DNA of 45,084 bases from Hyphomicrobiales bacterium (lineage in GTDB: Bacteria > Pseudomonadota > Alphaproteobacteria > Rhizobiales > Beijerinckiaceae): positions 1 through 45,084 of the forward strand of contig JAQGJH010000084.1 of NCBI GenBank assembly GCA_028290705.1, in the 5' to 3' direction. Within the stretch, counting starts at the first letter, position 1. Each line of letters opens with the position of its first letter. The position numbers were made by a program, and so were the translations under genes. The notes beneath the pieces are model-generated. The model saw nothing but the letters and a program-made list of their open reading frames with translations, had not been told where the DNA came from and made no database searches. Positions 35,531-44,675 of this stretch are shown one piece after another.

Positions 35531-37129
35531 TCACATGCGGAAGACGCCATAACGCGTCTCCTCAACGGGTGCGCCGAGGCAGGTTGCGAACGCGAGTGCG
35601 AGAACGCGCCGCGTTTCTTCGGGCAGGATGATCCCATCGTCCCAGAGCCGGGCCGTCGCGTAATAGGGAGAGCCTTCGCGTTCATAACCTTCGCGAATGG
35701 GCGACTTGAACGCCTCCTCGTCCTCCGGGCTCCAGGCCTCGCCCTTGGCCTCGATGGCGTCGCGCTTCAACGTCGCCAGCACGGAAGCCGCCTGCTCGCC
35801 GCCCATGACGCTGATCCTTGCATTCGGCCACGTGAAGAGAAAGCGCGGCTGGTAGGCGCGTCCGCACATCGCATAATTTCCGGCGCCATAAGAACCGCCG
35901 ATGATCAGCGTGACTTTTGGCACGGCCGCGCAGGCGACCGCCGCGACGAGTTTCGCCCCATCGCGCGCGATGCCGCCCGCCTCGGCGGCTCGACCCACCA
36001 TAAACCCGGCAATGTTCTGCAGGAACAGAAGCGGGATGCGCCTCTGCGTGCAGAGCTGGATGAAATGCGCGCCCTTCAGGGCACATTCGGAAAACAGCAG
36101 CCCATTGTTCGCCAGAATACCGACCTGCATCCCATGAATGCGCGCGAAGCCTGTCACCAGCGTCGGCGCGTACAATTCCTTGAACTCGTCGAACGCGGAC
36201 GCGTCGACGATCCGCGCGATCACGTCGCGCACGTCGTAGGAGGCGCGCAGGTTCAGCGGCACGATGCCGTCCAGATCGGAGGCCGGATGCAGCGGCTCGC
36301 ATGGCTCCGAAACCTCGAAAGCGGCGCGACGCGGCAAGCGCGCGACGATGCCCCGCGCCAGCACCAGAGCGTGCTCGTCGCTCTCGGCGAGATGATCGGC
36401 GACGCCCGAAACTCGCGTATGCAGATCCGCGCCTCCGAGTTCCTCGGCCCCGACCACTTCGCCCGTCGCAGCCTTCACGAGCGGCGGCCCGGCCAGAAAG
36501 ATCGTGCCCTGTCCGCGCACGATGATCGTCTCGTCCGACATGGCCGGCACGTAAGCGCCGCCGGCCGTGCAGCTTCCCATCACGACGGCGATCTGCGCGA
36601 TGCCCATCGCCGACATGCGCGCCTGATTGAAGAAGATCCGGCCGAAGTGATCGCGATCGGGAAACACCTCGGTCTGGTGCGGAAGATTGGCGCCGCCGGA
36701 ATCCACCAGCGTCACGCACGGCAGGCGATTTTCCTGCGCGATCTCCTGCGCGCGCAAATGCTTCTTCACGCTCATCGGAAAATAAGTGCCGCCCTTGATG
36801 GTGGAATCGTTGGCGATCACCATCACTTCGCGGCCACTCACCCGGCCGATGCCCGCGATCAATCCGGCGCCATGAATGTCCCCTCCATACATCCCCTCGG
36901 ACGCCAGAGGCGCGATCTCGAGAAACGGCGAACCCGGATCGAGAAGACGCATCACCCGGTCACGCGGCAGCAGTTTGCCGCGCGCCCGATGCCGCGCTCG
37001 TACATCCGCCGGGCCGCCCAACGCGGCGGCCTCGCGCCGCGCGCGGAGTTCCTGGCGCAGAAAGGCCCAGCCGGCGCGGTGATCGTCCGCGACTGTCTCC
37101 GGATCGGACCCGTGTCTCGATTCACTCAT
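35531..37129 (-). CDS. mccB: Methylcrotonyl-CoA carboxylase beta (carboxyltransferase) subunit
   Basis: A 532 aa carboxyltransferase subunit. It has the MCC-beta features [22 protein letters not shown] (quoted as two family segments), [58 protein letters not shown] and [16 protein letters not shown]. These match MCC rather than propionyl-CoA carboxylase. With MccA it carboxylates 3-methylcrotonyl-CoA in leucine catabolism. It is first in the block mccB, membrane protein, mccA, DUF1489. The usual partners liuC and HMG-CoA lyase are not in the window, and ivd is about 5 kb away on the same strand. Confidence 0.95.
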   Translation of the reverse strand: MSESRHGSDPETVADDHRAGWAFLRQELRARREAAALGGPADVRARHRARGKLLPRDRVMRLLDPGSPFLEIAPLASEGMYGGDIHGAGLIAGIGRVSGREVMVIANDSTIKGGTYFPMSVKKHLRAQEIAQENRLPCVTLVDSGGANLPHQTEVFPDRDHFGRIFFNQARMSAMGIAQIAVVMGSCTAGGAYVPAMSDETIIVRGQGTIFLAGPPLVKAATGEVVGAEELGGADLHTRVSGVADHLAESDEHALVLARGIVARLPRRAAFEVSEPCEPLHPASDLDGIVPLNLRASYDVRDVIARIVDASAFDEFKELYAPTLVTGFARIHGMQVGILANNGLLFSECALKGAHFIQLCTQRRIPLLFLQNIAGFMVGRAAEAGGIARDGAKLVAAVACAAVPKVTLIIGGSYGAGNYAMCGRAYQPRFLFTWPNARISVMGGEQAASVLATLKRDAIEAKGEAWSPEDEEAFKSPIREGYEREGSPYYATARLWDDGIILPEETRRVLALAFATCLGAPVEETRYGVFRM

Positions 37130-37280
37130 GCGGACGCCCGCTCCCCGTTCGGCTCAGCAGAGGACGCGCGCGCTTCGACGTCAAGCGGCGCGGCGGTGCA
37201 CAAAAGCCTCGCGGGGCAGCAGCCGGACGGTTAGGCTTCCGCATCCTCGCAGGGCGACGAATCGAACCCGGGTTTCAGCA

Positions 37281-37988
37281 TTGACCGATCTCTTGCGCCT
37301 CCCCGATCTCTTGGCTCTCGGCTTCTTTGTGGCCGCTTGGGGCGTCTATCATGTCCTGTTGGGCCACGGCCCCGGCGCAACCCTCGGGCTCAACCAGCAG
37401 ATGAACCGGTATCGCATCCGCTGGATGCTCGAGATGGCTGAGCGCGACGTTCGCATCGTCGATGCTTCCCTGATGGGCTCGCTGCAGAACGGCAGCGCCT
37501 TCTTCGCCTCGACCTCGCTTCTCGCCATCGGCGGAACCGCGACTTTGCTGCGCGCCACCGACGACGTGCTGAAAATCTTCTCGGACCTGCCGCTCGGCCC
37601 CGGCACCAGCCGCGAAACCTGGGAGATCAAGATCGTCGGCCTCCTGGTGATCTTCGGCTACGCATTCTTCAAATTCGCGTGGTCGTACAGGCTGTTCAAT
37701 TATGCAGCCATCCTCGTCGGCGCGACGCCGCCGAGACTGTCGCCCGATCAGCGCGAGCGTCGGCGCATCGCCATGCGGGCCGCCCAGATGAACATTGCGG
37801 CCGGCCGGCACTTCACGCGCGGCCAGCGCGCCTTCTTCTTCGCCCTCGCGTATTTTGGCTGGTTTCTCGGACCCTGGGTGTTCATGTGCACGACAGCCGC
37901 GGTGCTCTGGGTGATGTGGGCTCGGCAGTTCATCTCCGACGCCCAGCATGCCGTCATGTACGAGCCGCCCGAGAAGCCCGACACTTGA
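37281..37988 (+). CDS. DUF599 family membrane protein
   Basis: A 235 aa protein of DUF599 with about four hydrophobic segments: near residues 8-25, 70-95, 115-140 and 190-215. Recognisable family stretches are AAWGVYHVLL, LNQQMNRYRIRWMLEMAERDVRIVDA, LMGSLQNGSAFFASTSLLAIGG, and FKFAWSYRLFNYAAILVGA. Function unknown. The start is taken as TTG at 37281, since no ATG or GTG lies between it and unrelated upstream sequence antisense to mccB. A later TTG at 37293 is possible. It is followed after 31 bp by DUF3253. Confidence 0.82.
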   Translation: MTDLLRLPDLLALGFFVAAWGVYHVLLGHGPGATLGLNQQMNRYRIRWMLEMAERDVRIVDASLMGSLQNGSAFFASTSLLAIGGTATLLRATDDVLKIFSDLPLGPGTSRETWEIKIVGLLVIFGYAFFKFAWSYRLFNYAAILVGATPPRLSPDQRERRRIAMRAAQMNIAAGRHFTRGQRAFFFALAYFGWFLGPWVFMCTTAAVLWVMWARQFISDAQHAVMYEPPEKPDT

Positions 37989-38019
37989 CCGCAGCCTCGC
38001 GGGCGCGCATCTGCATCGC

Positions 38020-38400
38020 ATGAACGAGACATCGAAATCCAAGCCGCCCTCCGACGACGCCCCGGCCGCCGGCCCGAAGCCCCCCAAGGGTGAAAGCCGC
38101 CCCGGCATCGAGGACGTGATCTTCAGCCTCTGCACGCAGCGCGGGCCCGGCCGGATGATCAGCCCGACCGAAGCCGCCAAGGCCTTTGCGGAAGGACGCC
38201 GTGGCGAGGGCGCGGATTGGCACCATTGGATCCACCACGTCCGCCGCGCCGCCATCGGCCTCGCGCGCGCCGGAAAGATCTCGATCTACCGCAAGGGAAA
38301 GCCTGCCGATCCGGAGGACTTTCGCGGACTCTACAAGCTCGGCTTGCCGCCCGAGGACGCGGCTGGAAACAGCGAATCCGTTCGGCCCGAGAGCCAATAG
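38020..38400 (+). CDS. DUF3253 family protein
   Basis: A 126 aa protein. Residues 1-32 are a Lys/Pro/Ala-rich, disordered start. The rest follows the DUF3253 pattern, a winged-helix-like fold with RPGIEDVIFSLCTQRGPGRM, ISPTEAAKAFA, WHHWIHHVRRAAIGLARAGKI and YRKGKPADPEDFRGLYKL. Function unknown; a nucleic-acid-binding role is only suggested by the fold. The last 70 bp overlap the end of the convergent ydcF-like gene. Confidence 0.85.
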   Translation: MNETSKSKPPSDDAPAAGPKPPKGESRPGIEDVIFSLCTQRGPGRMISPTEAAKAFAEGRRGEGADWHHWIHHVRRAAIGLARAGKISIYRKGKPADPEDFRGLYKLGLPPEDAAGNSESVRPESQ

Positions 38401-39140
38401 GCCGCGAGCCCGACCCATTCCCGGACGCCGACTTCCGTCAGCCGCAATCCGTAGCTGACCTCCATCCAGCGGAATTTGCCCGGAGCCGTGTAGTAATGCG
38501 CGGGCCAGGGCGTGACCGGGAAGCCGGCCTGCCTGAAAATGCCCATCGAGCGCGGCATGTGGAACGCCGAGGTGACCAGCCACCAGCGCTCATCCGATTT
38601 CGGCTGGAACAGATCGCGCGTGAAGACCGCGTTCTCGTAGGTGTTGCGCGAGCGGCTCTCGTAAGAGATGCGTGCCGGATCGATTCCCATTTGCTGGAAA
38701 TAGCGCTGTGCGGCGGCGGTCTCCGGCGTCCCTGCCCCGACCAGCCGCGCGCTGCCGCCGCTGAACACGATTCGGGCCTCGGGATAACGCCGTGCGAGTG
38801 CGACGGCCTCGGTCATCCGCCCGCCGGCATCGGTTAGCGACACGATCCCGCGAACGAGGCTGAGATCCGTGTCGAGCGCTCCGCCGAGCACCAGGATCAC
38901 GTCGGGTGCAGGCGCATCCGCCGCAGGCCGCGTGAAGCGGTTCTCCAACGGACCGAGCAAGACCACACCGAGCGGCAAGAATCCCGCCACCAGGAAACCC
39001 AGCACCGCGGCCGTGCACAAGGCGCGTCCCGCTCGCCTCCAGCGGGTGAACAGAAGCGTCACCCCCGCGGCAACCAGCAGAACGAGAAGGTTCGACGGCA
39101 GCGCCACGAACCAGAAGATCTTCGACAGCGGAAAGAACAT
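38331..39140 (-). CDS. YdcF-like (DUF218) membrane protein
   Basis: A 269 aa protein with two N-terminal hydrophobic segments (about residues 8-33 and 40-65) and a DUF218/YdcF domain (from about residue 80). Typical motifs are DVILVLGGALD, RMTEAVALARRYPEARIVFSGGSA, YESRSRNTYENAVF, and WWLVTSAFHMPRSMGIFRQAGF. This family (ElyC/SanA/YdcF) is linked to envelope physiology. It starts 3 bp after the glutathione S-transferase gene. Its C terminus runs over the DUF3253 gene by 70 bp. Confidence 0.9.
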   Translation of the reverse strand: MFFPLSKIFWFVALPSNLLVLLVAAGVTLLFTRWRRAGRALCTAAVLGFLVAGFLPLGVVLLGPLENRFTRPAADAPAPDVILVLGGALDTDLSLVRGIVSLTDAGGRMTEAVALARRYPEARIVFSGGSARLVGAGTPETAAAQRYFQQMGIDPARISYESRSRNTYENAVFTRDLFQPKSDERWWLVTSAFHMPRSMGIFRQAGFPVTPWPAHYYTAPGKFRWMEVSYGLRLTEVGVREWVGLAAYWLSGRTDSLFPAASSGGKPSL

Positions 39141-39143
39141 CGA

Positions 39144-39764
39144 TCAGCTGATCGGCAGCGTCAGAACCTTGGCACTGACCGGGCGGGCCATGACGTTGGC
39201 GTACCAGCGCGCGACGTTCGGCTGGGTCGACCGCTCGATGGGCATGTTCAGCCATCGGTGCATGATCGGCGCGAGCGCGATGTCGGCCATGCTGTAGGAT
39301 CCGCCGGCGATGAAATCCTGCCCCTCCAGCTTGGCCTCCAGCAATCCGATCGCTGCGTCGGTCCGCAACCGCGACTGCTCGATGGCCTCCGCATTGCGCT
39401 TTTCCGGCGGTGTGCGCACCAGGCCGGCGAAGGCCGGCACCATCGCGGGATTGAGCGTCGTCGTCTGCCAGTCCATCCAGCGGTCCGCATCCGCCCGCAC
39501 GCGCGGGTCCTCGGGCCAAAGACGACCGGCCGCATGGACGGCGCACAAATAGCGCACGATCGCATTCGATTCCCAGAGCACGAAGCCATCGTCATCGATG
39601 GTCGGCACGAGGCCGTTCGGATTCATGGCGCGATATTCCGGCGTGTCATTGATGCCGAAGGCCAGGCCGGCATCGACCCGATCGTACGGCAGGCCGATCT
39701 CTTCGAGTGCGAGCACGACCTTCAGCACGTTGATCGAATTCAACCGTCCCCAGACTTTCAGCAT
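39144..39764 (-). CDS. Glutathione S-transferase family protein
   Basis: A 206 aa cytosolic GST. The thioredoxin-like N-terminal domain begins LKVWGRLNSINVLKVVLALEE (Ser/Asn region that binds glutathione), continues through NPNGLVPTIDDDGFVLWESNAI (cis-Pro and the ESNAI motif) and passes into a helical C-terminal domain ending with FIAGGSYSMADIALAPIMHRW. Substrate unknown. It is divergent from the PfkB-family kinase, with a 257-bp gap, and 3 bp upstream of the YdcF-like gene. Confidence 0.93.
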   Translation of the reverse strand: MLKVWGRLNSINVLKVVLALEEIGLPYDRVDAGLAFGINDTPEYRAMNPNGLVPTIDDDGFVLWESNAIVRYLCAVHAAGRLWPEDPRVRADADRWMDWQTTTLNPAMVPAFAGLVRTPPEKRNAEAIEQSRLRTDAAIGLLEAKLEGQDFIAGGSYSMADIALAPIMHRWLNMPIERSTQPNVARWYANVMARPVSAKVLTLPIS

Positions 39765-40021
39765 GCATTCGTCTCCAATGTGGTTTCAACGCCGCGCCGT
39801 CCGGTTCTGCCCCCGGCGCAGCTGACTCGCCCCTTCATACCAGTCTTCGCCCCCTCGCGGCGACGCCGTTCTGTGCCCACCGCCTTGAACTCGACCGGAG
39901 GCGCCCGATGCGCCGCTCGCGCGCCAGCCCGGAGCACTCTAGTTTGTCGGAGCTGAGCCGCAACGCCTCCGGCCCCTGAGCCGTTGGTTGAGCACCAGCG
40001 CCCATCGCGGAGGAGCCCGAC

Positions 40022-40984
40022 TTGCCAGCAGACCAGACCGCCGACACCCCTTGCATCGTCACGCTCACGGTCAATCCAGCGATCGATGGCGCCTGCGAGA
40101 CTGAAAAGGTCCAGCCGATCCGCAAGATCCGCACGCGTAACGAGCATTTCACGCCCGGCGGCGGCGGCATCAACGTCACGCGCGTCATTCATGAACTGGG
40201 CGGCCGCGCGCGCGCCATCTATCTGGCGGGCGGCGCCACCGGGCCGGTGCTGGACGCGCTGATCGACAAGCTCGGCCTCGATCACGACACGATCCCGATT
40301 GCCGACGATACGCGCATCAGCCAGGTTGTGTTCGAACGCTCGAGCGGGCTTGAATATCGCTTCGTGCCCGAAGGCCCGACGGTCACGGAGGCGGAATGCG
40401 CGGCCTGTCTCGCCGCGCTCGAGCGGACCAGCTGCGACTATCTCGTTGCCAGCGGCTCCCTCGCGCCCGGAATGCCGGACCATTTCTACACGCGCGTGCA
40501 GGACATTGCGGCCCGCAAGGGCGCGAAATTCGTGCTCGACACATCCGGCGAGGAATTGCGCGCCAGCATCGAACGCGGCGGCATCCTGTTCGTGAAGCCG
40601 AGCATCGGCGAGTTCGAATCGCTCATCGGCCGCAAGCTGACGAGCGAAGCCGAGCAGGACGAAGCCATCGCGGAATTCGCCCGTCGCGGCAAGGTGGATT
40701 ATCTCACCGTCACGCTCGGGCGCGACGGAGCCATCTTCGCCGACAGGCACGGCTTGTTGCGTCTCCGCTCGCCCGAGATCGAGGCGAAGAGTGCGGTCGG
40801 CGCCGGCGATTCCTTCGTTGGCGCTATGACCTACGCGCTCGCGCTGGGCCGCAAACCGCGCCAGGCCTTCGCCTATGGAGTCGCGGCCGGCACGGCCGCC
40901 GTGCTGCGTCAGGGGCCTTATCTCTGCAATCGCGACGACGTCGAGAAGCTCTACGCGGAGATCACCCGCGGGGTCGACCTCTAA
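40022..40984 (+). CDS. pfkB: PfkB-family kinase (1-phosphofructokinase/6-phosphofructokinase type)
   Basis: A 320 aa ribokinase-fold sugar kinase of the hexose-kinase branch. It opens with CIVTLTVNPAIDG, has FTPGGGGINVTRVIHELGG and LVASGSLAPGMP, and closes with the ATP/anion-hole motif VGAGDSFVGAM, where Asp263 is the catalytic base. The exact substrate (fructose-1-phosphate, fructose-6-phosphate or tagatose-6-phosphate) cannot be separated here. The start is TTG at 40022, supported by a strong GGAGG 8 bases upstream and the lack of any ATG. It is convergent with ivd. Confidence 0.9.
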   Translation: MPADQTADTPCIVTLTVNPAIDGACETEKVQPIRKIRTRNEHFTPGGGGINVTRVIHELGGRARAIYLAGGATGPVLDALIDKLGLDHDTIPIADDTRISQVVFERSSGLEYRFVPEGPTVTEAECAACLAALERTSCDYLVASGSLAPGMPDHFYTRVQDIAARKGAKFVLDTSGEELRASIERGGILFVKPSIGEFESLIGRKLTSEAEQDEAIAEFARRGKVDYLTVTLGRDGAIFADRHGLLRLRSPEIEAKSAVGAGDSFVGAMTYALALGRKPRQAFAYGVAAGTAAVLRQGPYLCNRDDVEKLYAEITRGVDL

Positions 40985-40997
40985 GTCCGTCCGGGCA

Positions 40998-42164
40998 TCA
41001 TCTGGTTTTCGAGAACAATTCGCGGCCGATCAGCATGCGGCGGATTTCGCTTGTGCCCGCGCCGATCTCGTAGAGCTTCGCGTCGCGCAGCAATCGCCCG
41101 GCCGCGCTGTCGTTCACATAGCCGTTGCCGCCGAGAAGCTGGATGGCGTCCAGCGCCGCACGCGTGGCGGCCTCGGCCGAAAACAGGATCACGCCGGCGG
41201 CATCCTCGCGCGTGACGCCGCCGCGATCGCAGGCGCGCGCCACCGCATACACATAGGCGCGACATGCATTCATCATGGCATAAAGATCCGCGATCTTCGC
41301 CTGGACGAGTTGGAACTCGCCGATCGCCCGTCCGAATTGCCGACGCTCGTGCACGTAGGGCAGAACGAGATCGAGCGCCGCCTGCATGATCCCCACGGGA
41401 CCGGCGGCCAGCACCACGCGCTCGTAGTCGAGTCCCGACATCAGCACGCCAACACCCTTGCCGACGCCGCCCAGCACGTTTTCCTGAGGAATGTCGCAGT
41501 CCGCAAAAACGAGTTCGCACGTGTCGGAGCCGCGCATGCCGAGCTTGTCGAGCTTGGGCGAAGAGGAAAAGCCCGCCATGCCGCGCTCGACGATGAAAGC
41601 CGTGATGCCGCGCGCGCCCGCCGCGACGTCGGTTTTCGCATAGACGATCAGCACGTCCGCCACGGGACCGTTGGTGATCCACATTTTCGTGCCGTTGAGC
41701 CGATAGCGCTCGCCGTTGCGCTCCGCACGAGTGGTCATCGACACCACGTCCGACCCAGCGCCCGCCTCCGACATGGCGAGCGCGCCGACATGCGCGCCGG
41801 AGATCAGCTTCGGCAGGAAGCGCCGCTTCTGCTCGTCGGTACCGTTGCGGCGCAATTGATTGATGCAGAGATTGCTGTGCGCGCCATAGGACAGTCCAAC
41901 GGACGCCGAGGCGCGGGAGATTTCCTCCATGACGATGCAATGTTCGAGATAGCCGAGCCCCGCGCCGCCCCATTCCTCCTCGACCGTCACGCCATGCAGG
42001 CCGAGCGCCCCCATCCGGGGCCAGAGGTCACGCGGAAACTGGTTGGACGCGTCGATCTCGGCGGCGCGCGGCGCGATCTCGGCGGCCGAAAATTCGCGCG
42101 CCGTGGCGCGGATGAGATCGGCGGTCTCGCCGAGACCGAAATCGAGCGACGGACTTGCTGCCAT
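40998..42164 (-). CDS. ivd: Isovaleryl-CoA dehydrogenase
   Basis: An acyl-CoA dehydrogenase of 388 aa, FAD-dependent. Key segments are [76 protein letters not shown], and [19 protein letters not shown]. The Glu in the last one aligns with the catalytic base of isovaleryl-CoA dehydrogenases (helix G), which sets it apart from short-chain dehydrogenases whose base lies near the C terminus. It converts isovaleryl-CoA to 3-methylcrotonyl-CoA, the MCC substrate. ATG has GGAGGA 8 bases upstream. Confidence 0.94.
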   Translation of the reverse strand: MAASPSLDFGLGETADLIRATAREFSAAEIAPRAAEIDASNQFPRDLWPRMGALGLHGVTVEEEWGGAGLGYLEHCIVMEEISRASASVGLSYGAHSNLCINQLRRNGTDEQKRRFLPKLISGAHVGALAMSEAGAGSDVVSMTTRAERNGERYRLNGTKMWITNGPVADVLIVYAKTDVAAGARGITAFIVERGMAGFSSSPKLDKLGMRGSDTCELVFADCDIPQENVLGGVGKGVGVLMSGLDYERVVLAAGPVGIMQAALDLVLPYVHERRQFGRAIGEFQLVQAKIADLYAMMNACRAYVYAVARACDRGGVTREDAAGVILFSAEAATRAALDAIQLLGGNGYVNDSAAGRLLRDAKLYEIGAGTSEIRRMLIGRELFSKTR

Positions 42165-42242
42165 CCGGGCTGTCCTCCCTGCCCTGCACTTCCTTGCGGG
42201 ACAGACTAGAGCCAATCGCCAGGACGCGGCAAACCCGGCGCG

Positions 42243-43019
42243 CTAATGCAGCCCTTGCAGGAAAGCTTGCCATTGCGACGGCGTGCCGTAGAACGCATTG
42301 CGATCGACGTTACCCTTGATGCCCGGCACGCGACCGTCCGACTGATATTGCCAGAACGCCCACCGCCGTCCCGGATATGGCACGTGCGGCGAATGCTTGG
42401 TGCTGCGGACCCAGATCGGATAATCGGCGAATTCGTTCGGATGCATGATGTGCTCGTAGAAATCGACCGTCACATAGATGACCGGCCGCTTGCCGTAATG
42501 CCGCTCCATGTCGATCAGCATCTCGCGCATTTCGGCGAGCACTTCAGGCCGATGCAGCTTGCGCCGGCAACTCTTCGAGGTCGGCTGCGCCTCGACGTCC
42601 AGCACCGGCGGCAGCGCGTCCGGCTCCACCGGCACGTTGCGCTTGTACCAGCTCATCTCCTCGTGCGGCGGACGGCACCAGTGCACGAAATGATACGCGC
42701 CGCGCGGCACGCCCGCAGCACGTGCTCCCTGCCAGTTGCGCATGAAGTTCGGGTCGAGATGATCGCCGCCCTCGGTCGCCTTGATCCACGCGAAGGCCAC
42801 GCCCGACGCCTTCACGGCATGCCAGTCGATATCGCCCTGGTAGCGCGCGACGTCGATGCCGTGAATCTGGAAATCGCTCGGATAGGTGCCGGAGAATTGC
42901 GACTTGGGCGGCATGTGCGGCACGGGCGCGGGCGGCCCGCCGCAACTCGCGAGCGCGAGAGCCGACAAGGCGACGAGCGTCAGGCGACGCAGAACGGGTA
43001 CGCAGAACTCATGTCTCAT
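42243..43019 (-). CDS. GH25-family muramidase lipoprotein
   Basis: A 258 aa exported protein. It starts MRHEFCVPVLRRLTLVALSA and has a lipobox ALASC at residues 26-30, so it is probably lipid-anchored. The mature part is a GH25 (Chalaropsis-type lysozyme) domain: IHGIDVARYQGDIDW, AFAWIKATEGG, GVPRGAYHFVHW, PPVLDVEAQP (acidic catalytic pair Asp-x-Glu) and WAFWQYQSDGRVPG. It would cut the beta-1,4 bond between MurNAc and GlcNAc. The ATG at 43019 is chosen as the start of the signal peptide; the frame is open upstream. A CtrA-like site lies about 24-40 bp upstream. Confidence 0.93.
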   Translation of the reverse strand: MRHEFCVPVLRRLTLVALSALALASCGGPPAPVPHMPPKSQFSGTYPSDFQIHGIDVARYQGDIDWHAVKASGVAFAWIKATEGGDHLDPNFMRNWQGARAAGVPRGAYHFVHWCRPPHEEMSWYKRNVPVEPDALPPVLDVEAQPTSKSCRRKLHRPEVLAEMREMLIDMERHYGKRPVIYVTVDFYEHIMHPNEFADYPIWVRSTKHSPHVPYPGRRWAFWQYQSDGRVPGIKGNVDRNAFYGTPSQWQAFLQGLH

Positions 43020-43042
43020 GAGCGTCAAAATACAGCGAAGCC

Positions 43043-43059
43043 GGTAACGCCTCGTTAAC
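43043..43059 (-). promoter_or_regulatory. CtrA-like half-site pair upstream of the GH25 gene
   Basis: On the minus strand TTAA-N7-TTACC, one base from the CtrA consensus TTAA-N7-TTAAC. The other strand reads GTAA-N7-TTAAC, also one mismatch. Possible CtrA binding only. Confidence 0.3.
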
Positions 43060-43208
43060 GCGGGCTCCGCCGTGCGGCGACTCAAAAATCGAAATCCGCC
43101 TGTACGTTCTGGAAGTTTGTGGAAGTACCTTTGAAATCCCGGATCTGTCCGGCCGCGAGCGAGCGCGGCGCTCGGATATCTGCATCCAGACGACCCGGGA
43201 AGATCGAA

Positions 43209-43295
43209 TGGTGCGGTCAAGAGGACTCGAACCTCCACCCCTGTTACAGGACTAGCACCTCAAGCTAGCGCGTCTACCAATTCCGCCATGACCGC
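43209..43295 (-). tRNA. tRNA-Leu (anticodon GAG)
   Basis: A type II tRNA of 87 nt with encoded CCA. The acceptor stem is GCGGTCA paired with TGACCGC, followed by discriminator A and CCA. The anticodon stem CTAGC/GCTAG closes the loop TTGAGGT, giving anticodon GAG. The T arm is GAGGTTCGAGTCCTC and a long variable arm is present, as in tRNA-Leu. It decodes CUC and CUU. Confidence 0.97.
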
Positions 43296-43465
43296 ACATC
43301 TATGAGGCGTCGCTTGAAAAAGCGGGCCGCCGCATCGGTAGGCGCGTCGTCTAACAAATCGCTTCCGGCATGACAAGCCGTCCGCCACGCTTTTGCATGT
43401 TTTATGGCGACTTCCAGAGCCTCCAGCGCCGTGGCAAAAGAAATCGAAACGTCCGGAGCCTGCCC

Positions 43466-44197
43466 GTGTCCCATTCAACCGTCATTCCCACCCGCGGATC
43501 GCAGCGCCGGCCGCTGCTCGCCGCCCCGGGCTCCCCGCCGGTCGAGTGGCGGATCGAACCGGGCCTCACCGGCTACGAGGCGGCGGTGGCGTGCATGGAA
43601 GCGCGCGCCGAGGCCATTGCGGCCGGCGAGGCGCCGGAACTCGTCTGGCTGGTCGAGCACCCTGCCCTCTACACGGCCGGCACCTCCGCGCGCGACGAAG
43701 ATCTGGTCGACGCGCGTTTCCCGGTCCACCGGACGGGACGCGGCGGCCAGTTCACCTATCACGGCCCCGGCCAGCGGGTCGCCTATGTGATGCTGGATCT
43801 CAAGCGGCGCACCCAGGACGTGCGCGCCTTCGTGTGTGCGCTCGAGGACTGGATCATCGCCACGCTGGAGGCCTTCAACGTCAGGGGTGAGCGAAGGCCG
43901 GACCGCGTCGGCGTCTGGGTCGCGCGTCCCGACAAGCCGGCGGGCATCGCCGGCCCGGCGGAGGACAAAATCGCCGCCATCGGCATCCGGCTGCGCCGCT
44001 GGGTCACGTTCCACGGCATCTCGATCAACGTCGAGCCGGAGCTGGCGCATTTCGACGGCATCGTCCCGTGCGGAATTTCGACCAGCGGCTTCGGCGTCAC
44101 GAGCCTCGTGGATCTGGGGCTGCCCGTGGTGATGACCGACGTCGATCTCGCGCTGCGCCGCGCCTTCGAGCAGGTGTTCGGCGAGACCGCCGCCTAG
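43466..44197 (+). CDS. lipB: Octanoyltransferase LipB
   Basis: LipB moves octanoyl from acyl carrier protein onto lipoyl-dependent enzymes. The 243 aa protein has [19 protein letters not shown], the family loop [20 protein letters not shown], catalytic Lys168 in [25 protein letters not shown] and catalytic Cys202 in [12 protein letters not shown] at 43466 has GGAG 8 bases upstream and gives normal length; the frame is open to 43370. It is convergent with acyP, with a 4-base overlap. A tRNA-Leu gene lies upstream on the opposite strand. Confidence 0.96.
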   Translation: MSHSTVIPTRGSQRRPLLAAPGSPPVEWRIEPGLTGYEAAVACMEARAEAIAAGEAPELVWLVEHPALYTAGTSARDEDLVDARFPVHRTGRGGQFTYHGPGQRVAYVMLDLKRRTQDVRAFVCALEDWIIATLEAFNVRGERRPDRVGVWVARPDKPAGIAGPAEDKIAAIGIRLRRWVTFHGISINVEPELAHFDGIVPCGISTSGFGVTSLVDLGLPVVMTDVDLALRRAFEQVFGETAA

Positions 44198-44493
44198 GCG
44201 GTCGGCAACACCGCGAAATCGGCGGCGTCAAAAAGCGCGCAATCCTGGTCGGTCGCCGGACGAACGTCGACGCGCTCGACGCGCGCGCTCATGGGGCCGC
44301 GTCCGCACGCTTCCGCCATGGCGGAAACATCATCCGCATCGCCTGAAAACACGGCTTCCACGGACCCGTCGACCCGGTTGCGCACGAAGCCCCGCAGGGC
44401 CCGCGTCCGCGCCTGCCGGGCCGTCCATTCGCGAAACCCGACACCCTGCACGCGGCCCCGCACCCGCACCTGAACGACGAGCATCTCGGTCAT
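44194..44493 (-). CDS. acyP: Acylphosphatase
   Basis: A 99 aa acylphosphatase that hydrolyses acyl phosphates. The phosphate-binding loop is [11 protein letters not shown], with the catalytic Arg in GFREW. The catalytic Asn lies in [15 protein letters not shown]. Full family length. No N-terminal extension. It overlaps the end of lipB and is divergent from the CelD-like gene. Confidence 0.95.
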   Translation of the reverse strand: MTEMLVVQVRVRGRVQGVGFREWTARQARTRALRGFVRNRVDGSVEAVFSGDADDVSAMAEACGRGPMSARVERVDVRPATDQDCALFDAADFAVLPTA

Positions 44494-44675
44494 TCACCAC
44501 TCCCTTTCACCACGAAAAGACACCGCCCTTGAGTTTCTGCGCTCATGTGAGAGGTTCGGCGCATTCATTTTTGCATTGATCGCTTTTTTCTACCGGGGTT
44601 TTTCATGACCGGTCGCCACGCCTTCCAGACCCGCGCGTCATACACCCGTCCTGCAACCGACGGACGTGGCCGCAT

